DNA of 64,000 nucleotides from positions 49,083,011 to 49,147,010 of the forward strand of contig OX463842.1 in NCBI GenBank assembly GCA_949825065.1, in the 5' to 3' direction. Below are positions 10,993-20,521 of the stretch, piece after piece. The notes below the pieces were generated by a model that searched no databases, was not told the origin of the DNA, and saw nothing but the letters and a program-made list of their open reading frames with translations. The stretch comes from Odontocerum albicorne (lineage: Eukaryota; Arthropoda; Insecta; Trichoptera; Odontoceridae). The stretch's first letter is position 1; the number at the start of each line of letters is the position of its first letter. Both the position numbers and the translations under genes were made by a program.

Positions 10993-11325
10993 AGCACAAA
11001 CAAGAATGAATTATGTTTGAACTGGTACCGAGATACACGTTTCTAACGACTATCGTTCGGGTCGAGAACTGGAGGTGAAGGGAGAGGAAGGGAGGGATGA
11101 GACGATCTTGGCCAGCAGTGGGGAGATTTTGGGATACAGTGCATCGAGGCGAACATCTGGCAAACATATATCCCAAAAATCTCCCCGCTGCTGGCCGAGA
11201 TCGTCTCATCCCTCCCTTCCCCCTTCCCTTGACCAACCATTCCCCCCAGTTCTCAACCAGAATGTTAATCGTTAGAAGCGTGTATTTCGGTACCAGGTCA
11301 AACATAATTCAGTCTTGTTTTTGCT

Positions 11326-11363
11326 TCCCTGAAGATGAGGTGAAAGCCTTGAAACCGGTAGGG
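11326..11363 (+). ncRNA. Hammerhead-like core, right arm of foldback
   Basis: The same CTGAAGA / stem II / GAAA / CCGGTA order as the copy at 8803, with intact core bases. Confidence 0.35.
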
Positions 11364-11412
11364 TTATACCGTTACAAAAAAGTGGAATAAACAGTGTTTG
11401 ATAAAACAAATA

Positions 11413-12050
11413 ACAATTGTTTATTTATTTATTTAATTCATGACATAACAGTCTTTAACATAACATGAAAACAATAGCACACAAGACAAGTTATTATGAA
11501 TGCATAAAATTATCCACAAAACTACAGGAAATTTATCTTAAACTAAGATAAAGCTATTATATAATAAAACAGAAGTTATTGTTACAAAGAAGTTGTGTGA
11601 ATTAATGTTACATTTATAAATTATGTATAAAAAGGTTCGATAAATGTATGTATTTTACATAATATATAGCCAAGTAGATTTACTTAACAGTGGACACATA
11701 CTTAAGATTTTAAGGGGGGGAAAAGTTGTATATCAAATACTTAATGGGAACGATCTTGTCAAGGTAATAATTAATAGGCTAAAAGTTAAGTCTAGTTTAT
11801 TTTGTCTTACTAAAAGATTTAGTATAACATTAGGGGATTTAATATTTCAATTATATAATTGATGATTATCAAATAACACTTTAAAAAGTAATCTATGTTA
11901 TTTAGTTATTTTTTTGTAAAATAAATAATAAACCTTGTATAATCTTATTAATTCCCAGAAACAATTTGTATTAAAGAAGCAAAACTATTAAAATAAGATT
12001 TATCTTTTTAACTTCAATTTAGACTCTTGGGTCTCAGTAATCGAGCCTTT
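11413..12050. other. Spacer, nothing certain
   Basis: Begins with TTTATTTATTTATTTAA, which resembles the A/T tail of an inserted LINE on the minus strand, but no coding part can be read. The 72-codon plus-strand frame at 11644 has no recognisable content. Confidence 0.35.
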
Positions 12051-12468
12051 AAGCTTGTGGGAACCACGGTCGTCGCATGATATTGTCGCATACATACGGT
12101 CAATGACCGATGAAACGACCTTCGGATTCCTCGATAAATTATAGTAAATAGTCCGAAGGTCACATGCCGGCCATTGACGCCGGCCAAGCGACCGCACCTC
12201 ACGCCAGAGAGAGAGAACGCACCACGGCTATCTCACCAGTTCCGTATTTAGATGAATACCCAAATACGACAATAAACCATGTCTGCATTCACAGAAGCGA
12301 AACAGAAGCATATCGCTAGCGCACTCTCGTGCATATTTCAAAAACATGTAAATACCTACGTTACTATAAAAATAAACACTCTCTCTTTCCGCATTGCGAT
12401 CTAACGAGTTTATTTATTTATCAACAACCATCATCATCTCTTCCTTAACGACCGATTCCCTAAAAGCT
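12051..12468 (+). mobile_element. Solo LTR with 5-bp target duplication
   Basis: The body, 12056-12463 (408 bp), is flanked by AAGCT on both sides. It begins TGTGGGAACC and ends TTCCCTAA, the same terminal pattern as the LTR at 2.04 kb. It shares with that copy the CGGTCAATGACCGATGA block, the GAGAACGCACCACGG block, a TATA-like block near 12350 and CTTTCCGCATTGCGATCTAA. There is no internal region, so it is a solo LTR in the opposite orientation to the 2.0-kb copy. Confidence 0.8.
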
Positions 12469-12602
12469 TAAAACCACTAAAGTAGGCGAGAACACGCGAT
12501 TCATAATTGCACATAATGGTAATATCACATATCTTACGTGAAGAGGTTGCAGCACTCGTACATTAACCGGTGGTCAGTAATACACAACGGACTTAATAAA
12601 GA

Positions 12603-12771
12603 AACTGTCGGACATAATCGGCTAGCTTTGGCTTTGTAGAGCATCGTCTCTGTCGCACGACGCGCTACGCTTACGCTTGACAACGACTGATAAATCGTGA
12701 CGTAACACGTGTATGAATGACAGAGACGACGCTTTACAAAGCCGAAATAAGTCGAATATGGCCGATAGTCT
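12603..12771. mobile_element. Palindromic MITE
   Basis: The left half (ACTGTCGGACATAATCGGCT, then GGCTTTGTAGAGCATCGTCT) and the reverse complement of the right half (GACTATCGGCCATATTCGAC, then GGCTTTGTAAAGCGTCGTCT) match over roughly 50 bp with several differences. The middle is a short unique stretch. No target duplication is evident and no transposase is inside. Superfamily unassigned. Confidence 0.6.
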
Positions 12772-12904
12772 CTTTCTTAAGCCCGATGTTTATTACTTAC
12801 CGCCGGGTACTGTACATGTACTTGGCATTTACGAGTATTATTCAATGACGAACTTTTTGCCAAACAGGAACCCTTTTTACATTTTCGTGTTTAGGATACT
12901 ATCG

Positions 12905-12972
12905 GGAATCGAACTCGAAACCCTGCTGTGGAAGTCAAACATCTTAGCAACTAAGCCACGGAGGTCACCTTT
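12905..12972 (-). mobile_element. tRNA-derived SINE head fragment
   Basis: On the minus strand this reads CCGTGGCTTAGTTGCTAAGA (A-box-like) then GGGTTTCGAGTTCGATTCCC (B-box-like), as in the other SINE heads of the window. No SINE body follows. Confidence 0.5.
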
Positions 12973-14394
12973 TTCTTCAATAACTGTAGGGAAATATTGC
13001 CTGACTACATATATCTGGTATGTACTGTTAACAATAACAACGTTTCGAGACTTTTTTATTGAGCTTTTCTTATCGGCGGACCTCATTAAATTAAATATTT
13101 TTAATCTGTCAATAATAGAAAGTTTGAACTCCGAGTTCAAGCGTTCTTAAGAAGAGTCTGACCTCTAAACTGCATTATACTCGTATACATTTCCCTTTTC
13201 ATAATAATAATAAAAATACAATTAAGTAAGAGCTAATTCTTCCCAAGGGCGCTCCAACTCGGGACTTGTACCCACTGTTATTAACGGATTAAGATATTAC
13301 AAAATAAATGTATATTGAGTATAAAAATACGAAGGTGGTGGCTGCAGTCAACAGATGAAGTAGTTCCCCGCTTATGCATATACTCAGAAAAAGTATTTGG
13401 TAAAAATCGCAGAACAATTAACATGGGAAGATGACCTAGAAAGAAACCTTTGCAAATCTTCCGATATGTAATAGTTACACATTTGACTTTAGGTGTAGTA
13501 TAATATATGTGTGTAATGTACATATACAATCATGAATTTTCATAAGTCATTCCAAAACGGTCTTCAAATGATTTCTACAGTTACACACGGCATCCACGTG
13601 TCTAAGAGTAAGAGGCAGCCCATTCCACTACACAGGACCATTAACAGCAAAAGCTCTATCATAATACACCACCCTATTAGATTTCGCACAATCAATTTAT
13701 TAGATGAAGTAGAAATTGACATCGAAATTCTACTCATCCCTGAAGAAACATTTTACCTACTGTTTGTATTAAAGGGCTGACAATGTGACCATTGAGAATA
13801 AACATTATACTTTAAAAAAAGAGATAATAAACAATTCGTACTTCTGGCGATATCTTACAGTGAAAAAACGTTTTATAAAACAAATATATCTCATTTTTGT
13901 TCAAGGCAAAATTAAGTTTAGAAATTAAGTGTTATTTCTAACAGGTTTATGACACGAACACCATTATTTGCCAATCCCTGTTGTAAAACATTTTGTGCCA
14001 TCTGTTAACATTGATTCCGCCGTCTGTGTCGATGTACCTCTCCGCCCTGCCTCTGTTTCAAGCCGATAAATATTCTAACTTCATTTGCCCATAAATTTTT
14101 ATGTTATTGTTTTGTTAAAATAATTAATGCTTAATATCTCCGCCATGCAAAACAACAGAAACAAATGCTTGTAATGGCTGTGTAACCGTCTGCCATTTCG
14201 GGATGTTAAATTTTACTGGTAAGAAATACAAAATCGTAAAATACTCGACGCCACTGTTTCTATTATTATTCATCTTCTAACAAGTGGAAAATTTAAATTT
14301 GATTAGGGAAAATTAAATCACGTAAAACATGTTCTAAATTATGTTTGTAAATTTTAACTTAACTATTGTTTGTTGCTCATGTTTTATAAAATTA
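12973..14394. other. Spacer with one weak tRNA-like scrap
   Basis: A weak minus-strand tRNA-like sequence with a B-box resemblance lies at about 13240-13290 (AACTCGGGACTTGTACCC on the plus strand). The 13532-13780 plus-strand frame (82 codons) has no family resemblance. The rest shows nothing. Confidence 0.3.
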
Positions 14395-14665
14395 CTGTGT
14401 ACGTTATATTTTCTTTATGGTTAAGGCTTTACTATCGTGGAGCTTTAAGGAAAACGTAATTGAACAAAGGTTTCAGCTTAAAATTTGTAGGACTCGCTAT
14501 TAGAATATTTAACAATAAATTATTTTGTAACACATGTTTGTACCTCATAAATCAAGGCTCTAATAATTCATCCTGAAGAGAGCCTCGGTATAGGAGGTGG
14601 AAACACGTGAAGCGGGGATGAATGTAATAAGTGGAATATCAAACTAATTTATTGTAATGGATTTA
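14395..14665 (+). mobile_element. PLE-type tail, family 3
   Basis: The start (GGTTAAGGCTTTACTATCG, GGAGCTTTAA) is similar to the distal part of family-1 tails (GTTAAGGCATTAACG, GGAGGTTTAA). It then runs to CTGAAGAGAGCCTCGG, ATAGGAGGTGGAAACACG and GGGATGAATGTAATAAGTGG. The CTGAAGAGAGCCTC...GAAAC block recurs at 33.2, 47.4 and, in reverse, 48.8 kb. It is placed with the PLEs by this shared layout only; no coding part is attached. Confidence 0.5.
14564..14627 (+). ncRNA. Hammerhead-like fold in family-3 tail
   Basis: ATTCATCC before the CTGAAGA core can pair with GGATGAAT after it, giving an 8-bp closing stem. Stem II is CCTC with GAGG, followed by GAAA. The stem III/cleavage part (CACGTGAAGCG) does not fit a standard UH site, so this may be a decayed or diverged form. 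Confidence 0.3.
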
Positions 14666-14734
14666 GTAAATCAATTACACTGTATATGTTGTAATTTAAT
14701 ATTTTAATTTATAATGACATTTTACCAATCGTCG

Positions 14735-14850
14735 AGGGTGACGATTTTCTTGGATTAGTTGGTAAGACGCTTAACTTACACCCGGGGGTTTTGGGTTCGA
14801 TTCTCGAGAGTATTCCAAAAAAATTAAAAGAAGGGTTTTAATCTAGTAAA
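14735..14850 (+). mobile_element. SINE, tRNA-like head
   Basis: TTGGATTAGTTGGTAAGACG (A box) and GGGTTCGATTCTCGAG (B box) stand 30-odd bp apart, followed by the AATTAAAAGAAGGGTTTTAAT body start. The 3' part is lost. Confidence 0.6.
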
Positions 14851-15319
14851 AGAGTAAGTCTGGTAATAATACTCGCACTATATATGTGCGAGTGCTGTTG
14901 CAAATTCACATTCGGTATATTGCCAACACGTGTAATGCCGAATTGCGAGTTCCGTGCTTACTCTAGTGGTTCTTACACCCCATGGTTCAATTAATGGTGC
15001 CAAAGACAATGACGGCTACCAGTTATGCTCTTATTTTTTTCCCGCCACAGCTAGTTTAACATAGGGGTACAAATAAAAAATAAATAATATATATTTTTTT
15101 TTTATGACAATTGATAAACGGTTTTTTTCCTTTTCTATTAAACAATATTATTGTGTAACACATTCGTTGTATACGGCATACTCTTGCAAGCTTATTACCA
15201 TGTGGCAATCTCATCCAACCATGCACTAAGATGTAAAAGAGTTCTTTAGAGAAAAATAGAGGAAACCCTTTTCAAAATAAATCTGGTTACCACGAAAATG
15301 AAATCTGCAGCCTCCGAGC
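14851..15319. other. Spacer with a SINE tail remnant
   Basis: At 15175-15255 the minus strand carries the common SINE 3' part (plus strand: GCTTATTACCATGTGGCAAT). The rest has no recognised content. Confidence 0.4.
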
Positions 15320-15726
15320 TTATAGACAGACGTTATATAAACTATGTAACATAATCTTTAATGTAAAATCTTGTATTGAATGACAGACGTTATATCAACT
15401 ATGTAACTGAATCTTTAATGTAAAATCTTGTATTGAATGACAGACGTTATATCAACTATGTAACGGAATTTTTAATGTAAAAACTTGTTAGATTGAATGA
15501 CGGACGCTATATCAACTATGTAACGGAATCTTGAATGTAAAAACTTGTTAGATTGAATGACAGACGTTATATCAACTATTTAACGGAATCTTTAATGTAA
15601 AAACTTGTTAGATTAAATGACAGACGTTATATCAACTATGTAACGGAATTTTTAATTTAAAAACGTAAGATTGAATGACAGACGTTATATCAACTATGTA
15701 ACGGAATCTTTAATGTAAAAACTTGT
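15320..15726 (+). repeat. ~55-60-bp minisatellite, about 7 units
   Basis: Tandem copies of GACAGACGTTATATCAACTA followed by TGTAACGGAATCTTTAATG and a variable end (AAAACTTGTTAGATTGAAT or shorter). Units range from 53 to 61 bp. The first two and the sixth have shorter linkers. Point changes are scattered, so it is not newly amplified. Confidence 0.9.
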
Positions 15727-15997
15727 TACATACCAAATAAGATTTAAGAACTTTCTTAAAATCTATCGTTGGAGGGATCTGTGAATACTTATTGGTTTCA
15801 AAAAATAAATAAATATGAGAAGAAATAATACTATATGAAATATTTCTATGGCGCTGTTTAAAATATGATACTTTTGTACATTTAAGATCCGTTTTAATCT
15901 TTGAAACCATCAAATACACAATATCGTTTGTGTAAATAAAACAGTCGAAATAAAGGAATCGGACATTAATCGTTAATTGAGGTTTGACGATTGAATG

Positions 15998-16149
15998 GTT
16001 GAAGTATTGTAAAATAGGCACTAAGTACTAAAAAAAAAACAAAAAAAAACTAAGTATGCAGTTTCATTCTATATGACATAGAACGAAACTGCATACTTAG
16101 TTTTTTTGTATTTTTTTTGTATTATACTTAGTGCCTATTTTACTTCAAC
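15998..16149. repeat. Long near-perfect hairpin
   Basis: The left arm runs from GTTGAAGTATTGTAAAATAG to GCAGTTTCATTCTAT and the right arm from ATAGAACGAAACTGC to CTATTTTACTTCAAC. They pair over about 70 bp around a spacer of a few bases. Mismatches are concentrated in the A-run in mid-arm. It could be a foldback MITE or an inverted duplication; no target duplication was confirmed. Confidence 0.8.
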
Positions 16150-16253
16150 TATTTAATTTATAAAGCCAATACACATTTGCAGACTTCACTGTAAAAAACA
16201 ATGAAAACTGTACTATAGTTAATATTTATTAATATAATTATTTTAATATACTA

Positions 16254-16576
16254 AGGTCCAAAAGTTTCAATCCTGAACAATTTAGACCTTGTATTGAGGG
16301 AAACCAAAAGATGCTCCGTAGATAGCATCCAAACATCCGTTTTATTTATGCCAGACTTTTCCATTATTTTGAAAGAAACTTAATAACCACGCGATATAAT
16401 TTTTTTTTACATTCCAGAATATAACGAAACAACACGTCTTCTATTGGCTCTAGTTGACATACTACTGAGGGTAAATATATCAAATTTTAATTGTAACATT
16501 GCTTGACTATGAAGCGTGACCGGCGTGGTATCATATACACCCTCTAAATTGTTCAGGCTGGAAATCTTTTGAACCT
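16254..16576. mobile_element. mariner-type MITE with TA duplication
   Basis: A 323-bp element between TA dinucleotides (16252-16253, 16577-16578). The ends are AGGTCCAAAAGTTTCAATCC and, reverse-complemented, AGGTTCAAAAGATTTCCAGC; both run into CTGAACAATTTAGA. There is no open transposase frame. The TA duplication and AGGT-type ends suggest the Tc1/mariner superfamily. Confidence 0.7.
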
Positions 16577-16721
16577 TAATGATAATATGTATGGTTTAGT
16601 AACCGGAATGTCAAAAAAATACAAAAAAAATCATTTTCCAGATTTTGGTACTTTTAATGATGTTTGAGTATATATCTTGACTATACGAGAAAGTAATGAT
16701 AATTAATTTTGTATGTTGTTT

Positions 16722-16975
16722 ATAGTTAAGGCATTAACGTTATGGAGGTTTAAAAACATTGTAATTTATTTTTATCAAACACTGTTTATTCAATTTTTTT
16801 GTGACGGTATAACCCTACCGGTTTCAAGGCTTTCACCTCATCTTCAGGGGAGCGCAAACAAGTCTTGTTTGCGCTCCCCTGAAGATGAGGTAAAAGCCTT
16901 GAAACCGATAGGGTTATACCGTCACAAAAAAGTGGAATAAACAGTGTTTGATAAAAATAAATTACAAATAATTAA
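16722..16975. mobile_element. PLE family-1 tail palindrome
   Basis: Two family-1 tails stand head to head with almost no spacer. The axis lies near 16861 (GCGCAAACAAG meeting TCTTGTTTGCGC). The left arm runs back through GGTTTCAAGGC and AACACTGTTTATTC to the AAGGCATTAACG end; the right arm ends about 25-30 bp short of that. This is the most symmetrical of the three foldbacks. Each arm has the hammerhead-like core; the right one has CCGATA for CCGGTA. Confidence 0.85.
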
Positions 16976-17104
16976 TTTTGAATTCAACGAGGTTGGTAAA
17001 GAAACACATTTACAACACAGTTGTTTAAATAACTCTGGAATCACTTTGTGGAACTCCCATAATTGATGTAAAATCAAAACACGGTTACTTTTTTTTATTT
17101 AATT

Positions 17105-17412
17105 TTGTTTTAATTTTACACTTTTACAACGTCTGCGACTGTTAGCGGCTGAATATACCTATCATTGTTTTAATTTTACACTTTTACAACGTCTGCGACT
17201 GGTTATCGGCTGAATACATCATTGTTTTAATTTTACACTTTCACAACGTCTGCGATTGGTTAGCGGCTGAATATATCATTGTTTTAATTTTACACTTTTA
17301 CAACGTCTGTGACTGGTTAGCGGCTGAATATATCATTGTTTTAATTATACACTTTTACAACGTCTGCGACTGGTTAGCGGCTGAATATATCATTGTTTTA
17401 ATTTTCAAAACT
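17105..17412 (+). repeat. ~57-bp minisatellite, 5-6 units
   Basis: Tandem copies of TTGTTTTAATTTTACACTTT followed by ACAACGTCTGCGACTGGTTA and GCGGCTGAATATATCA. The first units carry small length changes, and the last one breaks off after TTGTTTTAATTTT. Confidence 0.9.
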
Positions 17413-18164
17413 TACAAGACGTATTGACCGGGGTTCATTATAAATACTGCTTTGTTCATCGTGCCGTTTGCATGGATAGTCGACATTTATTTTCTAAGAG
17501 CCTTTATTAACGCCCGATATTAAAAAAATATGATAAACTGACCACTTGAATGTACATTTCAAAATAGAATCCAATTTTTTTGGTAGTGTATTGTTCTGCA
17601 AAATGGGTCTTAATGAATTATACACATCAATAAACACGAATTAATGGCCTGATCTAATATTTTACTTGACTTAAGGAAACAAATGGTTGATGTGGTTAAA
17701 AAATGGATTGTCAGAAAGTATAGATATAATCGATAATGCTAGAATAAACTATAACGAAAGAAAATTTTATTATTTTCATTTTGTATTCTCTAAGATTATA
17801 TTGCATGTCTTTTGATCGTTACATTTAACCCCTTTCCTACCGTCAGCCTTGTCAACGTTGAAAGGAGGCAAAAATCTAATGCTCTTTTTCGACTTACGTC
17901 AGTTCTTGGAACACTTTTCCTTCTGAAATTATATTTTCTGCAACTCTATGTGAGATGTTTCCATAAAACAACGGGGAAAGTGCATACAGTATATAATATT
18001 CTACAGGGTGACAAGGTAAAAATATGAAATATTTTAAAATGAATCCTTGTATTGTTATTCATGTTGGTTTTATGGTGAATTGTTTTTTTTTTCTTTTTCA
18101 CAGGGTCCGGTGTTATAGGATATATTTAAAAACATTGTATTTTATTACATTTTCGTTGAATACA
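17413..18164. other. Spacer, nothing recognised
   Basis: No supported frames; the 71- and 110-codon frames (17812, 18024) lack domains, and the second runs into a SINE. Confidence 0.4.
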
Positions 18165-18165
18165 G

Positions 18166-18355
18166 TACAACCTGGCGGGCTTATCGCCTTGTGGCAATAT
18201 CTTCCAACAAACCAGCAATATAGTAAAGAGTTCCTAACTGAAAGCCAGACTGGAAATATTGAAAAAAAAATTGGGTTCCAGCGGGATTTGAACCCGCAAC
18301 CTCTAAATTGGGAGACAAGTGTCTTACCAAATATTCCACGAGAGTCGTTATTTTA
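18166..18355 (-). mobile_element. SINE, near full length
   Basis: Minus strand. The tRNA-like head has an A-box region near 18320-18340 and a B box (plus strand GGGATTTGAACCCGCAACC) at about 18280-18300. The body contains CAGTCTGGCTTTCAGTTAG, and the tail reads GCCACAAGGCGATAAGCCCG then CCAGGTTGTA. It matches the copies at 25.3, 40.0 and 51.3 kb in order and spacing. Confidence 0.8.
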
Positions 18356-18817
18356 ACAGAAGACCATATAAAAACGAGTATGACGAGATTAATTCATACG
18401 GAAAAGGTCAAATCTTTTTGTGTGAATTAAAAGACATAAAGATTTGTCTTGTATTGTGTTGTATTGCCCTTTAGTTATTTTGCTCGTATAATGAACAAAA
18501 GGCTTTCTGGCGTATATGTATAAAAATCTCCACCTAAGGCAGCGTCTAAGTGCCAGTAAGACAATAAATTAAAACGAAAAAATGCCGTGTCAAAATATTC
18601 CGGGGTGGTTATTATCACTTTGTTTTCGTATCAGGTATCTATCACTACTTTTAATAATAATAATATTTTATTTCATATACTAAGGGGCAAAGGTGTTCAA
18701 TGCAACATAAGCCACATAAAAATAAGTAGGCAATATTGAAAGTTCAGTGAAGGATTGCCTACTATATAAGTTGGGTGGATTGCTTGTTATTAAAAAGTAT
18801 GTTAAGTAGATATATAT
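18356..18817. other. Spacer, nothing recognised
   Basis: No frames or repeats of note. Confidence 0.45.
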
Positions 18818-18819
18818 TA

Positions 18820-19728
18820 CCTTGATCAAAAAGTTTTAGGACTTTATTCATAAAATCGAAAATACAAGTTTATTCATCAAAATCGATATAGTCCCCTTCA
18901 AAGTACTCCCCATCGACTGCAACACACTTACGCCAGCGCTTGATCCGATCCTCAAAACACCGCTGGTACTCAATTTTCGGTATGTCCATCAGAGCCATCT
19001 TCGATTTTTTCATGACATCCTCTCGGGCGCTGTAACGCGTTCCACGAAGTGTTTTTTTAAGTCGGTTGAACAGGAAAAAGTCACAGAGAGCCAGATCAGG
19101 TGAATTCGAAGGCTGTTGGATAGTAATCGTGTTGTTTTTGGTCAAAAACTCATGGAAATCATGTCTTTCGCGATTTCAACGCGGTCCTTTTTTTGGAGGA
19201 AATTGAGGTCTTTCGGCACCAGTTTCGCAGCGACACGTCCGAGGCCCAAATCACTAACCAAAATGTCTTGAGCGGATCCATAAGCGATGTTCAAGTCCTC
19301 TGCCAGCGCTCTAACGGTCAATTTGCGGTTTTCGGCCCATATTTCTTTGATTTTATCGATGTTTTCATCGGTTTTCGACTGCCACTGCGTTCGTCATCCT
19401 CGACCGACTCACGACCATTTCTGAAGCGTCCGTGCCACCAAAAAATACTTCTCTAACATTTCCAAGGACTGCGGACCGTTAAATCCGTTTTTCACACAAA
19501 ATTTAATGCAAACTCGTTGATGCACAGTTGATGCCATTTTCAAATTTGTAAAAAATCGGAAACACGCACAAAGGTACAGCGTAACTTTTACAAATGTCAA
19601 GCTATGACGCTGAAATTTACAGAGAAGTGTCAATGATAGATGTGGTAACCTAACAAAAAAATAAAGAATTCCAATCGGGTGACTGACAGCGCCACACGGT
19701 GGCCGGCCCTAAAACTTTTTGATCCAGG
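18820..19728 (-). mobile_element. Internally deleted mariner element
   Basis: A 909-bp element between TA dinucleotides (18818-18819, 19729-19730). The ends, read from the right as CCTGGATCAAAAAGTTTTAG and from the left as CCTTGATCAAAAAGTTTTAG, differ at one base. Transposase sequence reads on the minus strand with about 400 bp of the middle missing. The sequence type differs from both other mariners in the window. Confidence 0.9.
18870..19537 (-). pseudogene. Deleted mariner transposase
   Basis: The minus strand starts MASTVHQRVCIKFCVKNGFN and continues with helix-turn-helix sequence, with stops and frameshifts. It reaches KKDRVEIAKDMIS and then joins out of frame near 19150-19165 to the C-terminal part FLTKNNTITIQQ, SPDLALCDFFLFNRLKK, RWRKCVAVDGEYFEG, ending YIDFDE. 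The deletion removes the first and second catalytic Asp regions and leaves only the third (ALCDFF). Intact relatives are near 340 residues. Confidence 0.85.
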
Positions 19729-19730
19729 TA

Positions 19731-20364
19731 GTATACACGAGTATTAAGTGTGTATAAACAAAAAAACAAATATTTATAAAAATACTCTTAAAATAAACAC
19801 AAATAACTATTTTGTTCAGATTATTAACTTTTTGTGACAATATATTGTTGACTTGTAATTATTCGAATTAATGAAGTGTTAGTTCGAATTAAACATTAAT
19901 TTATTCTCTTTATACTTTAAATCAGAAGTACACCAAAACCTGGCAGATGTTCCTGAACAAACATTATTGAAGATCTACAATATCTTGACATACCAAATAT
20001 GATTCTGGACGCATTATTATGAACTTGACGTATTATTATGAACATTATGACGCACTTGAATGTAATTTAAAACCAGCGGTTCGTATGATTCAATATTGTT
20101 GCTGTGTGTTTTTGAATTTATTTTCTCCTCAATGTCGCATCTATTACCTTCATAAGTATCAAGCACGAGTCACCCTGTTTTCCTGGATATCCTGATGAAC
20201 GACAGCCTAGACAAAACAAGGCTTGTATTATTTTTCAACTGTGTTTTATTTTACTTTGTAATAACTTGAAAGTAAACAGTTTCATGGATTTTTTATGGTG
20301 AACATTGATATTAAATTTTTGTTATAGCTTTTTTTTTAAAGAAAAGATTAGGGATGAATGTGAA
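19731..20364. other. Spacer, nothing certain
   Basis: 20080-20240 is somewhat GC-richer and contains CTGATGAACGACAGCC, but no GAAA arm follows at hammerhead spacing. No other content is recognised. Confidence 0.35.
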
Positions 20365-20515
20365 TTAAAAAAAACTCCGTTGCCTTATTGACAAGACAAC
20401 TGTATTTCAATCCAAGGGCTACAAGCTAGATTCCCACTTTAACTAAGTTTTTTTAGGGAATGTTCCAGTCTGGTTTTCCCTTCAGGCTCATTAAACGTAT
20501 TTTTCTAGTTGATTG
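20365..20515 (+). mobile_element. SINE, diverged
   Basis: The head (CCGTTGCCTTATTGACAAGA, then GCTAGATTCCCACTTTAACT) and the body TTCCAGTCTGGTTTTCCCTT, AGGCTCATTAAACGTATTTT, CTAGTTGATTGG follow the SINE order seen at 40.0 kb. The B box has drifted. Confidence 0.55.
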
Positions 20516-20521
20516 GAAAAA

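Larger units (their letters stand above)
10845..11412. mobile_element. PLE family-1 inverted dimer (foldback)
   Basis: Two PLE family-1 3' ends lie head to head, forming a long imperfect palindrome centred near 11150. The right arm (11160-11410) is in sense orientation: endonuclease C-terminal remnant (CGAGGCGAACATCTGGCAAA), 3' UTR, then the tail CTGAAGATGAGG...ACCGGTAGGGTTATACCG. The left arm repeats the tail and UTR on the opposite strand (10897-11130). The left arm also has an extra stretch, 10845-10900, absent on the right. The 97- to 125-codon frames across it come from the palindrome and are not genes. Confidence 0.8.

Noticed and set aside
10928..11390. Opposed Pro/Ser-rich frames of 65-125 codons
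   Set aside because: They mirror each other because the locus is a palindrome of two PLE 3' ends; the sequence is UTR in other copies.
13532..13780. An 82-codon plus-strand frame and an opposing 13281-13529 frame as genes
   Set aside because: No domain, no repeat partner, ordinary AT-rich composition.
20190..20230. CTGATGAACGACAGCC as a hammerhead core
   Set aside because: No GAAA arm at the right distance and no flanking stem I.
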